A stretch of DNA of 10,017 nt, taken from an uncultured Streptococcus sp. (lineage in GTDB: Bacteria; Bacillota; Bacilli; Lactobacillales; Streptococcaceae). Below, piece after piece: positions 1-8,685 of this stretch. The notes under the pieces are model-generated. The model did not search any database, was not told where the DNA came from, and was given only the letters and a program-made list of their open reading frames with translations. Each line of letters starts with the position of its first letter. Positions within the stretch are counted from its first letter, which is position 1. A program made the translations under genes and the position numbers. The stretch lies in contig NZ_CALTUR010000068.1 of assembly GCF_943912555.1 (NCBI RefSeq), forward strand, positions 1 to 10,017, read 5' to 3'.

Positions 1-58
1 CTACTACTGTTTCAATTTTTAATATGTTTCGTTATTATATGATTTTAAGGCCGTCATA

Positions 59-87
59 TTGACATACAATTTAATTTTTACTATAAT
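59..87 (+). promoter_or_regulatory. Consensus sigma-70 (SigA-type) promoter of the tandem choline-binding genes
   Basis: A perfect TTGACA (59-64) and a perfect TATAAT (82-87) are separated by 17 bp, the ideal SigA spacing. A transcript would start around 93-95, almost on top of the AGGAGG ribosome binding site (94-99). The leader before the ATG at 109 would then be only about 15 nt. No terminator or other gene is visible in bases 1-58, which are AT-rich. Confidence 0.85.
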
Positions 88-108
88 TCTTGCAGGAGGA
101 TACGTCTA

Positions 109-1119
109 ATGAAAATAATAAAAAAATTGCTGCAAATTGCATTAGCAGTCTTTTTCTTTGGTTTGCTAGCGACAAATGCAGTATTGGCGGATGATGCTGA
201 TTCAGAAGGCTGGCAATTTGTCCAAGAAAATGGTAGAACCTACTACAAGAAGGGGGAACTCAAAGAAACCTACTGGCGAGTGATTGATGGGAAGTACTAT
301 TATTTTGATCCTTTATCTGGAGAGATGGTGGTCGGCTGGCAATATATTCCGTTTCCATCTAAAGGTAGTACAATTGGTCCTTACCCAAATGGTATCAGAT
401 TAGAAGGTTTTCCAAAGTCAGAGTGGTACTATTTCGATAAAAATGGAGTGCTACAAGAGTTTGTTGGTTGGGAAGCATTAGAGGTTAAAACTAAAGACAG
501 CGTTGGAAGAAAGTATGGGGAAAAACCTACAAATCCGGAAGATAAAGAAGAGAAGAGTTTTTACACGAACTATTACTTTAATCAAGATCATTCTTTAAAG
601 ACAGGTTGGCTTTATGACCAGTCTAACTGGTATTATCTAGCTAAAACAGAAATTAATGGAGAAGACTATATTGGTGGTGAAAGACGTACAGGTTGGATAA
701 ATGATGGTTCAGCTTGGTACTATCTAGATCCAACAACTGGTATCATGCAAACTGGTTGGAAGCAAATTGGCAATAAGTGGTACTACCTCCGTTCATCAGG
801 AGCTATGACAACTGACTGGTATCAGGAAGGCTCAATTTGGTACTATTTAGATGCTGAAAATGGCGATATGAAAACAGGCTGGCAATATCTTGGTAACAAG
901 TGGTACTATCTCCGTTCATCAGGAGCCATGGCAACTGGTTGGGTGAAAGATGGTTCAACTTGGTACTACCTAAATGCAAGTAATGGAGATATGAAGACAG
1001 GTTGGACCAAAGTAAATGGCAAATGGTACTATCTCAACTCAAATGGAGCAATGGTTACAGGTAGCCAAACTATCGATGGTAAAGTTTATAATTTCGTCTC
1101 ATCTGGTGAGTGGATTTAA
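109..1119 (+). CDS. Secreted choline-binding protein, CbpF/CbpC/CbpJ family (first paralogue)
   Basis: A 336-residue surface protein expected to attach non-covalently to phosphocholine on teichoic acids. Residues 1-27 form a signal peptide (KK-rich start, hydrophobic ALAVFFFGLLA, cleavage near VLA/DD). Residues 28-193 form an N-terminal module of degenerate, insertion-containing repeats (WYYFD, FYTNYYFN, NWYYLAK). From residue 194 six regular choline-binding repeats follow, TGWxxxGxxWYYLxxxxGxM, alternating between the short RSSGAM and the longer xxxNGDM type, then a short tail ending GEWI. No catalytic domain is present, so a direct enzymatic role is unlikely. Known relatives are CbpF, reported to modulate the lysozyme LytC, and the adhesin-like CbpJ and CbpC. 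My recollection is that the N-terminal module is closest to CbpJ, but I could not check this. The start is set by AGGAGG at 94-99, 9 nt upstream. It is probably co-transcribed with the next gene, 17 nt downstream. Confidence 0.9.
   Translation: MKIIKKLLQIALAVFFFGLLATNAVLADDADSEGWQFVQENGRTYYKKGELKETYWRVIDGKYYYFDPLSGEMVVGWQYIPFPSKGSTIGPYPNGIRLEGFPKSEWYYFDKNGVLQEFVGWEALEVKTKDSVGRKYGEKPTNPEDKEEKSFYTNYYFNQDHSLKTGWLYDQSNWYYLAKTEINGEDYIGGERRTGWINDGSAWYYLDPTTGIMQTGWKQIGNKWYYLRSSGAMTTDWYQEGSIWYYLDAENGDMKTGWQYLGNKWYYLRSSGAMATGWVKDGSTWYYLNASNGDMKTGWTKVNGKWYYLNSNGAMVTGSQTIDGKVYNFVSSGEWI
688..1056 (+). repeat. Choline-binding (CW) repeat array of the first paralogue
   Basis: Six tandem units of about 20-21 codons each begin with TGW or DW and contain WYYL and GxM. 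The Trp/Tyr residues form the choline-binding cages between successive hairpins in this family. The units are also repeated at DNA level. For example, bases 767-807 recur exactly at 1810-1850 in the next gene. Confidence 0.85.
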
Positions 1120-1136
1120 TATTGGAGGGTATATAG

Positions 1137-2156
1137 ATGAAAATTTTGAAAAAAACTATGCAAGTTGGACTGACAGTATTTTTCTTTGGTTTGCTAGCTA
1201 CAAATACTGTATTTGCGGATACCACAGGTGGCCAATTTGTTGATAAGGATAATAGAAAATATTATGTAAAAGATGATCATAAAGCAATCTATTGGCATAA
1301 AATAGACGGTAAAACTTACTATTTTGGTGATAAAGGAGAAATGGTAGTTGGATGGCAATACTTAGAAATTCCTGGAACAGGTTATCGTGATAATTTATTT
1401 GATAATCGTCCAGTCTTCGAAATTGGCCTTCAGGAGAAGTGGTACTATTTTGGACAAGATGGTGCTTTGCTAGAACAAACAGATAAACAAGTACTAGAGG
1501 CAAAAACGTCTGAAAATACAGGAAAAGTATACGGTGAACAATATCCTCTATCTGCTGAAAAGAGAACTTATTATTTTGATAATCATTATGCTGTAAAGAC
1601 AGGTTGGACTTATGAAGACAGCAATTGGTATTATTTAAATAAGCTAGGAATTTCTGGCGATGATTCTTACAATCCACTACCAATTGGTGAAGTTGCTAAG
1701 GGTTGGACTCAAGATTTCCATGTTACTTTTGGCATTGATAGAAGCAAACCTGCTCCGTGGTATTACCTAGACCCAGAAACTGGCATTATGCAAACTGGTT
1801 GGAAACAACTTGGCAATAAGTGGTACTACCTCCGTTCATCAGGAGCTATGGCGACTGGTTGGTATCAAGAAGGTTCGACTTGGTATTATTTAGATGAGCC
1901 AAATGGCGATATGAAAATTGGTTGGCAAAACCTTGGTAACAAGTGGTACTATCTTCGTTCATCAGGAGCTATGGCAACTGGTTGGTATCAAGATGGTTCA
2001 ACTTGGTACTACCTAAATGCAGGTAATGGAGATATGAAGACAGGCTGGTTCCAGGTCAATAGCAAATGGTACTATGCTTATAGCTCAGGTGCTTTGGCAG
2101 TGAATACCACTGTAGATGGCTACTACGTCAACTATAATGGTGAATGGGTTCAATAA
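1137..2156 (+). CDS. Secreted choline-binding protein, CbpF/CbpC/CbpJ family (second paralogue)
   Basis: A 339-residue protein of the same architecture as its upstream neighbour. The signal peptide is residues 1-27 (FFFGLLATNTVFA/DT, nearly the same as in the first copy). The N-terminal module, about 28-205, differs clearly from that of the first copy, with insertions such as IPGTGYRDNLFDN and QDFHVTFGIDRSKPAP between WYY motifs. From about residue 208 regular choline-binding repeats follow. The C-terminus ends in a CbpF-like cap, YAYSSGALAVNTTVDGYY...GEWVQ, that the first copy lacks. I recall this N-terminal module as closest to CbpC, but unverified. No enzymatic domain is seen. The ATG at 1137 has GGAGG at 1124-1128, 8 nt upstream. 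The gene lies 17 nt after its neighbour's stop, has no promoter of its own that I can see, and is followed by a terminator, so the pair is likely one transcription unit. Confidence 0.9.
   Translation: MKILKKTMQVGLTVFFFGLLATNTVFADTTGGQFVDKDNRKYYVKDDHKAIYWHKIDGKTYYFGDKGEMVVGWQYLEIPGTGYRDNLFDNRPVFEIGLQEKWYYFGQDGALLEQTDKQVLEAKTSENTGKVYGEQYPLSAEKRTYYFDNHYAVKTGWTYEDSNWYYLNKLGISGDDSYNPLPIGEVAKGWTQDFHVTFGIDRSKPAPWYYLDPETGIMQTGWKQLGNKWYYLRSSGAMATGWYQEGSTWYYLDEPNGDMKIGWQNLGNKWYYLRSSGAMATGWYQDGSTWYYLNAGNGDMKTGWFQVNSKWYYAYSSGALAVNTTVDGYYVNYNGEWVQ
1794..2099 (+). repeat. Choline-binding (CW) repeat array of the second paralogue
   Basis: About five tandem TGWxxxGxxWYYL repeats alternate between RSSGAMA and NGDMK endings. 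The array is collinear with that of the upstream gene at a constant offset of 1043 bp across at least 767-1001, with only scattered mismatches. Confidence 0.8.
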
Positions 2157-2162
2157 TGAAAG

Positions 2163-2194
2163 AGGCGATTGTAAAGGAAACAATCGCTTTTTTT
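2163..2194 (+). terminator. Rho-independent terminator after the choline-binding pair
   Basis: GCGATTGT (2165-2172) pairs with ACAATCGC (2180-2187), an 8-bp perfect stem with a 7-nt loop, followed directly by seven T residues (2188-2194). It begins a few bases after the stop codon at 2154-2156. Confidence 0.92.
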
Positions 2195-2201
2195 GTGAAA
2201 A

Positions 2202-2207
2202 TATAAT
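2202..2207 (+). promoter_or_regulatory. Candidate -10 element for the mevalonate operon
   Basis: A perfect TATAAT lies just after the terminator T-run and about 70 bp before mvaK1. No good -35 hexamer is visible at 16-18 bp: that position falls in the right arm of the terminator stem. No TGn extension precedes it. A promoter is expected here because the operon follows a strong terminator, but the exact one is uncertain. Confidence 0.45.
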
Positions 2208-2247
2208 AAAATAGATAGGAAAGAATAAACACTTGTATGAAAAAATG

Positions 2248-2264
2248 AGACGGCTTTTTCGTCT
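2248..2264 (+). promoter_or_regulatory. Small hairpin in the leader of the mevalonate operon
   Basis: AGACG (2248-2252) and CGTCT (2260-2264) can form a 5-bp stem with a T-rich 7-nt loop, ending only a few bases before the AAAAGGA ribosome binding site of mvaK1 (2268-2274). It could affect translation initiation or be incidental. No T-run follows the stem, so it is not a terminator. Confidence 0.3.
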
Positions 2265-2278
2265 AGTAAAAGGATAAC

Positions 2279-3157
2279 ATGACAAAAAAGGTTGGTGTCG
2301 GTCAGGCACATAGTAAGATTATTTTAATAGGGGAGCATGCGGTCGTTTACGGCTATCCTGCTATTTCCTTGCCTCTTTTGGAGGTGGAGGTGACTTGTAA
2401 AGTAGTTCCTGCAGAAAGTCCTTGGCGCCTCTATGAGGAGGATACCTTGTCCATGGCAGTTTATGCTTCTCTGGAGTATTTGAATATCAAAGAAGCCTGC
2501 ATTCGTTGTGAGATTGACTCGGCTATTCCTGAAAAACGGGGAATGGGTTCGTCAGCGGCTATTAGCATAGCGGCTATTCGTGCGGTTTTTGACTACTATC
2601 AGGCAAATCTGCCTCATGATGTACTAGAAATCTTGGTCAATCGGGCGGAGATGATTGCTCATATGAATCCAAGTGGTTTGGATGCCAAGACCTGTCTCAG
2701 TGACCAGCCTATTCGCTTTATTAAGAACGTAGGATTTACAGAGCTTGAGATGGATTTATCTGCCTATTTGGTGATTGCTGATACGGGCGTTTATGGTCAT
2801 ACTCGTGAAGCTATTCAAGTGGTTCAAAGCAAGGGGAAGGATGCCCTGCCGTTTTTGCATGCCTTGGGAGAATTGACCCAGCAGGCAGAAGAAGCGATTT
2901 CACAAAAAGATGCTGAAGGGCTGGGACAAATCCTTAGTCAAGCGCATTTACATTTAAAAGAAATTGGGGTTAGTAGCCCTGAGGCAGACCATCTAGTTGA
3001 AACTGCTCTTAGTCATGGTGCTCTGGGTTCCAAGATGAGCGGTGGTGGGCTTGGAGGCTGTATCATAGCCTTGGCAGATAATTTAACACACGCACAAGAA
3101 CTATCAGAAAGATTAGAAGAGAAAGGAGCTGTTCAGACATGGATAGAGAGCCTGTAA
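2279..3157 (+). CDS. mvaK1: Mevalonate kinase
   Basis: Phosphorylates (R)-mevalonate to 5-phosphomevalonate with ATP, the first kinase step of the lower mevalonate pathway in the cytosol. At 292 residues it has the size of bacterial GHMP-family mevalonate kinases. The three family motifs are in order: KIILIGEHAVVYG (residues 13-25), with the conserved Lys13; PEKRGMGSSAA (84-94), the ATP phosphate-binding loop; and KMSGGGLGGC (252-261). Asp135 in NPSGLDAKT is at the position of the catalytic aspartate. The ATG at 2279 has AAAAGGA just upstream with a short spacing. It is the first gene of a four-gene operon, and its last 19 bases overlap mvaD. In streptococci this pathway provides IPP for undecaprenyl phosphate, the lipid carrier for wall synthesis. 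Known pneumococcal mevalonate kinase is feedback-inhibited by diphosphomevalonate; whether that holds here is inference. Confidence 0.96.
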   Translation: MTKKVGVGQAHSKIILIGEHAVVYGYPAISLPLLEVEVTCKVVPAESPWRLYEEDTLSMAVYASLEYLNIKEACIRCEIDSAIPEKRGMGSSAAISIAAIRAVFDYYQANLPHDVLEILVNRAEMIAHMNPSGLDAKTCLSDQPIRFIKNVGFTELEMDLSAYLVIADTGVYGHTREAIQVVQSKGKDALPFLHALGELTQQAEEAISQKDAEGLGQILSQAHLHLKEIGVSSPEADHLVETALSHGALGSKMSGGGLGGCIIALADNLTHAQELSERLEEKGAVQTWIESL

Positions 3158-4078
3158 CAGTACGTTCCTACGCAAATATTGCCATTATCAAATACTGGGG
3201 AAAGAAAAAAGAAAAAGAGATGGTGCCTGCTACTAGCAGTATTTCTTTGACTCTGGAAAATATGTATACGGAGACGACCCTGTCGCCTCTACCGACGGAT
3301 GCGACTGCTGATGCCTTTTACATCAATGGTCAGCTACAAAATGAGGCGGAGCATACCAAGATAAGCAAAATAATCGACCGCTACCGTCCAGTTGGAGAAG
3401 GCTTTGTCCGTATCGATACTCAAAATAATATGCCTACGGCAGCGGGCCTATCCTCAAGTTCTAGCGGTTTGTCTGCCTTGATCAAGGCTTGTAATGCTTA
3501 TTTTCAGCTTGGATTGGATAGAAGTCAGTTGGCGCAGGAGGCTAAGTTTGCCTCAGGCTCTTCCTCTCGGAGTTTTTATGGACCATTAGGTGCCTGGGAC
3601 AAGGATAGCGGAGAGATTTACCCTGTAGAGACAGACTTGAAACTAGCTATGATGATGTTGGTGCTAGAGGATAAGAAAAAAACAATCTCTAGCCGTGACG
3701 GGATGAAACTTTGTGTGGAAACCTCGACGACCTTTGATGACTGGGTCCGTCAGTCTGAGAAAGACTATCAGGATATGCTGGTTTATCTCAAGGAAAATGA
3801 CTTTGCCAAGGTTGGGGAGTTAACGGAGAAAAATGCCCTGGCTATGCACGCTACGACCAAAACAGCATCACCAGCCTTTTCTTATCTGACGGATGCTTCT
3901 TATGAAGCCATGGACTTTGTCCGCCAGCTTCGTGAGCAAGGGGAAGCCTGCTACTTTACTATGGATGCTGGTCCCAATGTCAAGGTCCTCTGTCAAGAGA
4001 AAGACTTGGAGCATTTATCAGAAATCTTCGGTCAACGTTATCGCTTGATTGTGTCAAAAACAAAGGATTTGATTCAAG

Positions 4079-4092
<14 letters not shown>
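3139..4092 (+). CDS. mvaD: Diphosphomevalonate decarboxylase
   Basis: Converts mevalonate 5-diphosphate to isopentenyl diphosphate with ATP hydrolysis and loss of CO2. The 317-residue protein shows the family signatures: NIAIIKYWGK (residues 13-22), binding the substrate diphosphate; the P-loop-like PTAAGLSSSSSG (99-110); SGSSSRSFYG (139-148), where many homologues have SGSACRS; and MDAGPNVK (275-282), with Asp276 as the probable catalytic base. The ATG at 3139 is preceded by AAAGGAG (3122-3128) lying inside the end of mvaK1. The reading frames overlap by 19 bases, suggesting translational coupling. Its 3' end overlaps mvaK2 by 14 bases. The product ends in an unusual Cys-Cys pair, generated by the sequence that also encodes the mvaK2 start. 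Confidence 0.96.
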
Positions 4093-6094
<2,002 letters not shown>

Positions 6095-6127
6095 CCATCT
6101 TTAGACTGAGGTGCCTTTTTTGAATTG

Positions 6128-6136
6128 TGATAAAAT
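6128..6136 (+). promoter_or_regulatory. Extended -10 promoter of the liaFSR-type operon
   Basis: TGA-TAAAAT (6128-6136) matches an extended -10 (TGn plus TATAAT-like hexamer). No convincing -35 hexamer lies 17 bp upstream; that position is occupied by GAGGTG (6108-6113), as expected for an activator-dependent or extended -10 promoter. Transcription would begin near 6143, immediately before the GAGGA ribosome binding site (6145-6149). The segment TTAGACTGAGGTGCC just upstream sits where a LiaR operator would be expected, but I cannot confirm a match to a consensus. Confidence 0.55.
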
Positions 6137-6156
6137 AGAAGGTAGAGGATATGTGT

Positions 6157-6855
6157 ATGAGAAAATTTAAAATCTTTTTATTTATCGAAGCCTGTCTTTT
6201 GACAGGAGCTCTGATTTTGATGGTTTCAGAGCATTTTTCACGTTTTCTGCTGATTTTATTCCTCTTTTTGCTTTTGATTCGCTATTACACTGGTAAAGAG
6301 GGAAATAATCTTCTTTTAGTAGTGGCAACCATTCTCTTCTTTTTCATCGTCATGCTCAATCCCTTTGTGATTCTAGCTATTTTTGTTGCGGTTATATACA
6401 GCCTCTTTCTTCTTTATCCGATGATGAACCAGGAAAAAGAGCAGACCAATTTGGTTTTTGAAGAGGTGGTAACGGTTAAGAAGGAGAAAAATCGTTGGTT
6501 TGGCAATCTCCATCATTTTTCAAGCTACCAGACTTGCAAGTTTGATGATATCAATCTCTTTCGTCTTATGGGCAAGGATACCATTCATTTGGAGAGGGTC
6601 ATCTTAACCAATCACGATAATGTCATTATCCTCAGAAAGATGGTAGGCACGACCAAAATCATTATGCCTGTAGATGTAGAAGTCAGTCTCAGCGTTAACT
6701 GTCTCTATGGTGATTTGACTTTTTTCAACCAACCCAAGCGTGCCCTCCGCAATGAACACTATCATCAAGAAACAAGAGACTATCTTAAGAGTAACAAGAG
6801 TGTCAAGATTCTCTTGACCACTGTGATTGGGGATGTTGAGGTGGTCAGAGGATGA
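6157..6855 (+). CDS. liaF: LiaF/VraT-like membrane regulator of the cell-wall stress system
   Basis: In Firmicutes LiaF is a membrane inhibitor or partner of the LiaS kinase; the staphylococcal equivalent VraT is needed for sensing wall damage. The 232-residue product has about four hydrophobic segments (roughly residues 5-23, 28-42, 51-67 and 69-87). A soluble C-terminal domain of about 120 residues (110-232) follows, rich in beta-strand-like alternation and ending TVIGDVEVVRG, typical of the LiaF C-terminal (DUF2154) family. I placed the start at 6157, 7 nt after GAGGA. The in-frame ATG at 6151 is only 1 nt from that ribosome binding site and would add two residues (Met-Cys). The stop overlaps the kinase start as ATGA. 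Identification rests on architecture plus the following kinase/regulator pair; the pneumococcal operon at this position after fni is known as the LiaFSR or TCS03 system. Confidence 0.9.
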   Translation: MRKFKIFLFIEACLLTGALILMVSEHFSRFLLILFLFLLLIRYYTGKEGNNLLLVVATILFFFIVMLNPFVILAIFVAVIYSLFLLYPMMNQEKEQTNLVFEEVVTVKKEKNRWFGNLHHFSSYQTCKFDDINLFRLMGKDTIHLERVILTNHDNVIILRKMVGTTKIIMPVDVEVSLSVNCLYGDLTFFNQPKRALRNEHYHQETRDYLKSNKSVKILLTTVIGDVEVVRG

Positions 6856-7850
6856 AAAAACAAGCCTATGTAATCATTGCCATTACCTCCTTTCTGTTTG
6901 TCTTATTTTTCTCCCACAGCTTATTGGAAATTCTTGATTTTGACTGGTCTATTTTCCTGCACGATGTCGAAAAAATAGAAAAATTTGTCTTTTTGTTGTT
7001 GGTGTTCAGCATGTCCATGACCTGTCTCTTAGCCTTATTTTGGCGAGGTATTGAAGAGCTTTCTCTAAGAAAAATGCAGGCTAATCTCAAGCGTTTATTG
7101 GCAGGGCAAGAAGTGGTTCAGCTTGCAGATCCAGATTTGGATGCCAGTTTCAAGTCCTTGTCTGGCAAACTTAACCTTTTGACAGAAGCTCTTCAAAAGG
7201 CTGAAAATCACAGCCTTGCTCAGGAAGAGGAAATCATCGAGAAAGAACGGAAGCGGATTGCTCGGGATTTGCACGATACAGTCAGTCAGGAGTTGTTTGC
7301 AGCCCACATGATTTTATCGGGTATCAGTCAGCAGGCTTTGAAATTGGATAGAGAAAAGATGCAGACCCAGTTGCAGAGTGTCACAGCTGTTTTAGAAACA
7401 GCCCAGAAGGATTTACGGGTCTTGCTCTTGCATTTGCGACCAGTTGAGCTGGAGCAGAAAAGCTTGATAGAGGGAATTCAAATCCTCTTAAAAGAGCTTG
7501 AGGACAAGAGTGATCTCAAGGTTGCTTTCAAGCAAAATGTGACGAAATTGCCTAAGAAAATCGAGGAGCATATCTTCCGTATCCTGCAAGAGTTAATCAG
7601 CAATACCCTCCGCCATGCCCAGGCCTCCTGTTTGGATGTCTATTTCTATCAGACGGATTTTGAATTGCAGCTGAAGGTGGTGGATAATGGGATTGGTTTC
7701 CAGTTGGGGAGTTTAGACGACTTGAGTTATGGACTGCGAAACATAAAGGAGCGGGTCGAAGATATGGCAGGGACGGTTCAGTTATTGACAGCTCCCAAGC
7801 AAGGATTAGCAGTTGATATCCGTATTCCCCTGCTTGATAAGGAACGATAA
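6852..7850 (+). CDS. liaS: LiaS/VraS-type sensor histidine kinase (TCS03 HK)
   Basis: A 332-residue membrane kinase that would autophosphorylate in response to cell-wall stress and pass phosphate to the next gene's product. Two transmembrane segments (about 6-26 and 44-64) enclose a loop of under 20 residues, the intramembrane-sensing layout with no real extracellular sensor domain. A short linker and a Glu-rich coiled stretch lead into the HisKA_3 dimerisation motif ERKRIARDLHDTVSQ, with His141 as the phospho-acceptor. The HATPase domain shows the N-box in RILQELISNTLRHAQA (243-258), G1 as VDNGIGF (277-283) and G2-like YGLRNIKERV (293-302). The ATG overlaps the liaF stop by 4 nt, with GAGGTGG (6838-6844) as the likely ribosome binding site. 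The known regulon in pneumococcus includes chaperones, proteases and the operon itself. Confidence 0.94.
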   Translation: MKKQAYVIIAITSFLFVLFFSHSLLEILDFDWSIFLHDVEKIEKFVFLLLVFSMSMTCLLALFWRGIEELSLRKMQANLKRLLAGQEVVQLADPDLDASFKSLSGKLNLLTEALQKAENHSLAQEEEIIEKERKRIARDLHDTVSQELFAAHMILSGISQQALKLDREKMQTQLQSVTAVLETAQKDLRVLLLHLRPVELEQKSLIEGIQILLKELEDKSDLKVAFKQNVTKLPKKIEEHIFRILQELISNTLRHAQASCLDVYFYQTDFELQLKVVDNGIGFQLGSLDDLSYGLRNIKERVEDMAGTVQLLTAPKQGLAVDIRIPLLDKER

Positions 7851-7860
7851 AGGAGTAAAG

Positions 7861-8493
7861 ATGAAAATTTTACTAGTAGATGACCATGAAATGGTCCGAT
7901 TGGGCTTGAAAAGCTACTTTGACCTCCAAGACGATGTAGAAGTTGTGGGCGAGGCGGCAAACGGGTCTCAAGGTATTGACTTGGCCTTGAAATTGCGTCC
8001 AGATGTTATTGTCATGGATATCGTCATGCCTGAGATGAATGGGATTGACGCAACCTTGGCTATCCTCAAAGAATGGCCTGAAGCCAAAATATTAATTGTC
8101 ACATCTTACTTAGACAATGAAAAAATAATGCCCGTCTTAAATGCTGGTGCTAGGGGCTATATGCTCAAGACTTCTAGTGCAGATGAATTGCTTCATGCCG
8201 TCCGTAAGGTGGCTGCTGGGGAGCTGGCCATTGAGCAAGAGGTCAGCAAGAAGGTCGAATACCACCGCAATCACATAGAACTACATGAGGACCTGACTGC
8301 ACGTGAACGAGATGTACTTCAACTGATTGCTAAGGGTTATGAAAATCAGCGTATCGCAGATGAACTCTTTATCTCTCTCAAGACGGTCAAGACCCACGTG
8401 TCCAACATTCTTGCCAAACTTGAGGTTAGCGATCGCACCCAAGCAGCGGTCTATGCTTTTCAGCACCACTTGGTGGGACATGAAGAGTTTTAG
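7861..8493 (+). CDS. liaR: LiaR/VraR-type response regulator (NarL/FixJ family, TCS03 RR)
   Basis: A 210-residue DNA-binding regulator. The receiver domain (about 1-120) has the acidic pair Asp7-Asp8, phospho-acceptor Asp53 in VMDIVMPEMNG, Thr81 and Lys103, so all key residues are intact. A LuxR-type helix-turn-helix follows from about 145 to 205 (LTARERDVLQLIAKGYENQRIADELF...KTVKTHVSNILAKL, read in two parts). I chose the ATG at 7861, preceded by AAAGGAG (7849-7855). An upstream in-frame ATG at 7813 would sit inside the kinase gene, lacks a comparable ribosome binding site, and would add residues outside the receiver fold. The gene starts 10 nt after the kinase stop, completing the three-gene operon. 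It is expected to activate its own operon and envelope-protection genes. Confidence 0.95.
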   Translation: MKILLVDDHEMVRLGLKSYFDLQDDVEVVGEAANGSQGIDLALKLRPDVIVMDIVMPEMNGIDATLAILKEWPEAKILIVTSYLDNEKIMPVLNAGARGYMLKTSSADELLHAVRKVAAGELAIEQEVSKKVEYHRNHIELHEDLTARERDVLQLIAKGYENQRIADELFISLKTVKTHVSNILAKLEVSDRTQAAVYAFQHHLVGHEEF

Positions 8494-8567
8494 CAGTTAT
8501 ATAAAATAATGTTGGAGAAATGACTTGATTTAGTATCAAAGAAGCGAGTAAGTACAACTAGCGTGAT

Positions 8568-8592
8568 AAAATATTTTTTTCACAATATTTTT
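8568..8592 (+). terminator. Possible weak terminator after liaR
   Basis: AAAATATT (8568-8575) can pair with AATATTTT (8584-8591), an all-A/U stem with a T-rich loop. The stem is weak and has only a short T-run after it, so termination is uncertain. Nothing stronger is visible between liaR and the next gene. Confidence 0.25.
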
Positions 8593-8602
8593 ATGTTATT
8601 TG

Positions 8603-8631
8603 TTGACATTCATTTTATAGGGGAGTAGAAT
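8603..8631 (+). promoter_or_regulatory. Strong SigA-type promoter upstream of the NlpC/P60 gene (P1)
   Basis: A perfect TTGACA (8603-8608) is followed after 17 bp by TAGAAT (8626-8631), one mismatch from the consensus -10. Transcription would start near 8638, giving a leader of about 135 nt before the ATG at 8774. Confidence 0.75.
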
Positions 8632-8658
8632 AGAGTTATAAATAGATAAAATAATATA

Positions 8659-8685
8659 TTGACTATAAAAAAAGATTGATATAAA
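8659..8685 (+). promoter_or_regulatory. Candidate second promoter (P2), extended -10 type
   Basis: TTGACT (8659-8664) and TATAAA (8680-8685) are spaced 15 bp apart, shorter than ideal. The -10 is preceded by TGA (8677-8679), which makes an extended -10. Transcription would start near 8692. Confidence 0.4.

Noticed and set aside
44-60. CiaR-type binding site (TTTAAG direct repeat) ahead of the first gene
   Set aside because: One TTTAAG is present at 44-49, but the second copy expected 5 bp later is CATATT, so the site is not supported.
1016-1243. A 75-codon plus-strand frame across the junction of the two choline-binding genes
   Set aside because: It is out of frame with two well-supported genes, has no ribosome binding site of its own, and its sequence shows no domain or signal peptide.
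1198-1683. A 161-codon minus-strand open frame inside the second choline-binding gene
   Set aside because: It is antisense to a clear family member. The protein is rich in His, Tyr, Asn and Leu, as expected from reading aromatic-rich repeats backwards, and no promoter or ribosome binding site supports it.
688-2099. Regularly spaced repeats as a possible CRISPR-like array
   Set aside because: The repeats are in frame, about 60 bp long and encode choline-binding motifs. There are no unique spacers of constant length and no cas genes.
6151-6156. Upstream ATG for liaF
   Set aside because: It is only 1 nt from the GAGGA ribosome binding site, too close for normal initiation. The ATG at 6157 has 7-nt spacing.
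7813-7860. Upstream in-frame start for the response regulator
   Set aside because: The ATG at 7861 has AAAGGAG at ideal spacing and gives the canonical receiver N-terminus MKILLVDDHE. The extra 16 codons lie mostly inside the kinase gene.
8524-8541. Hairpin TTGAT/ATCAA after liaR as a terminator
   Set aside because: The stem is only 5 bp with no G/C clamp, and no T-run follows.
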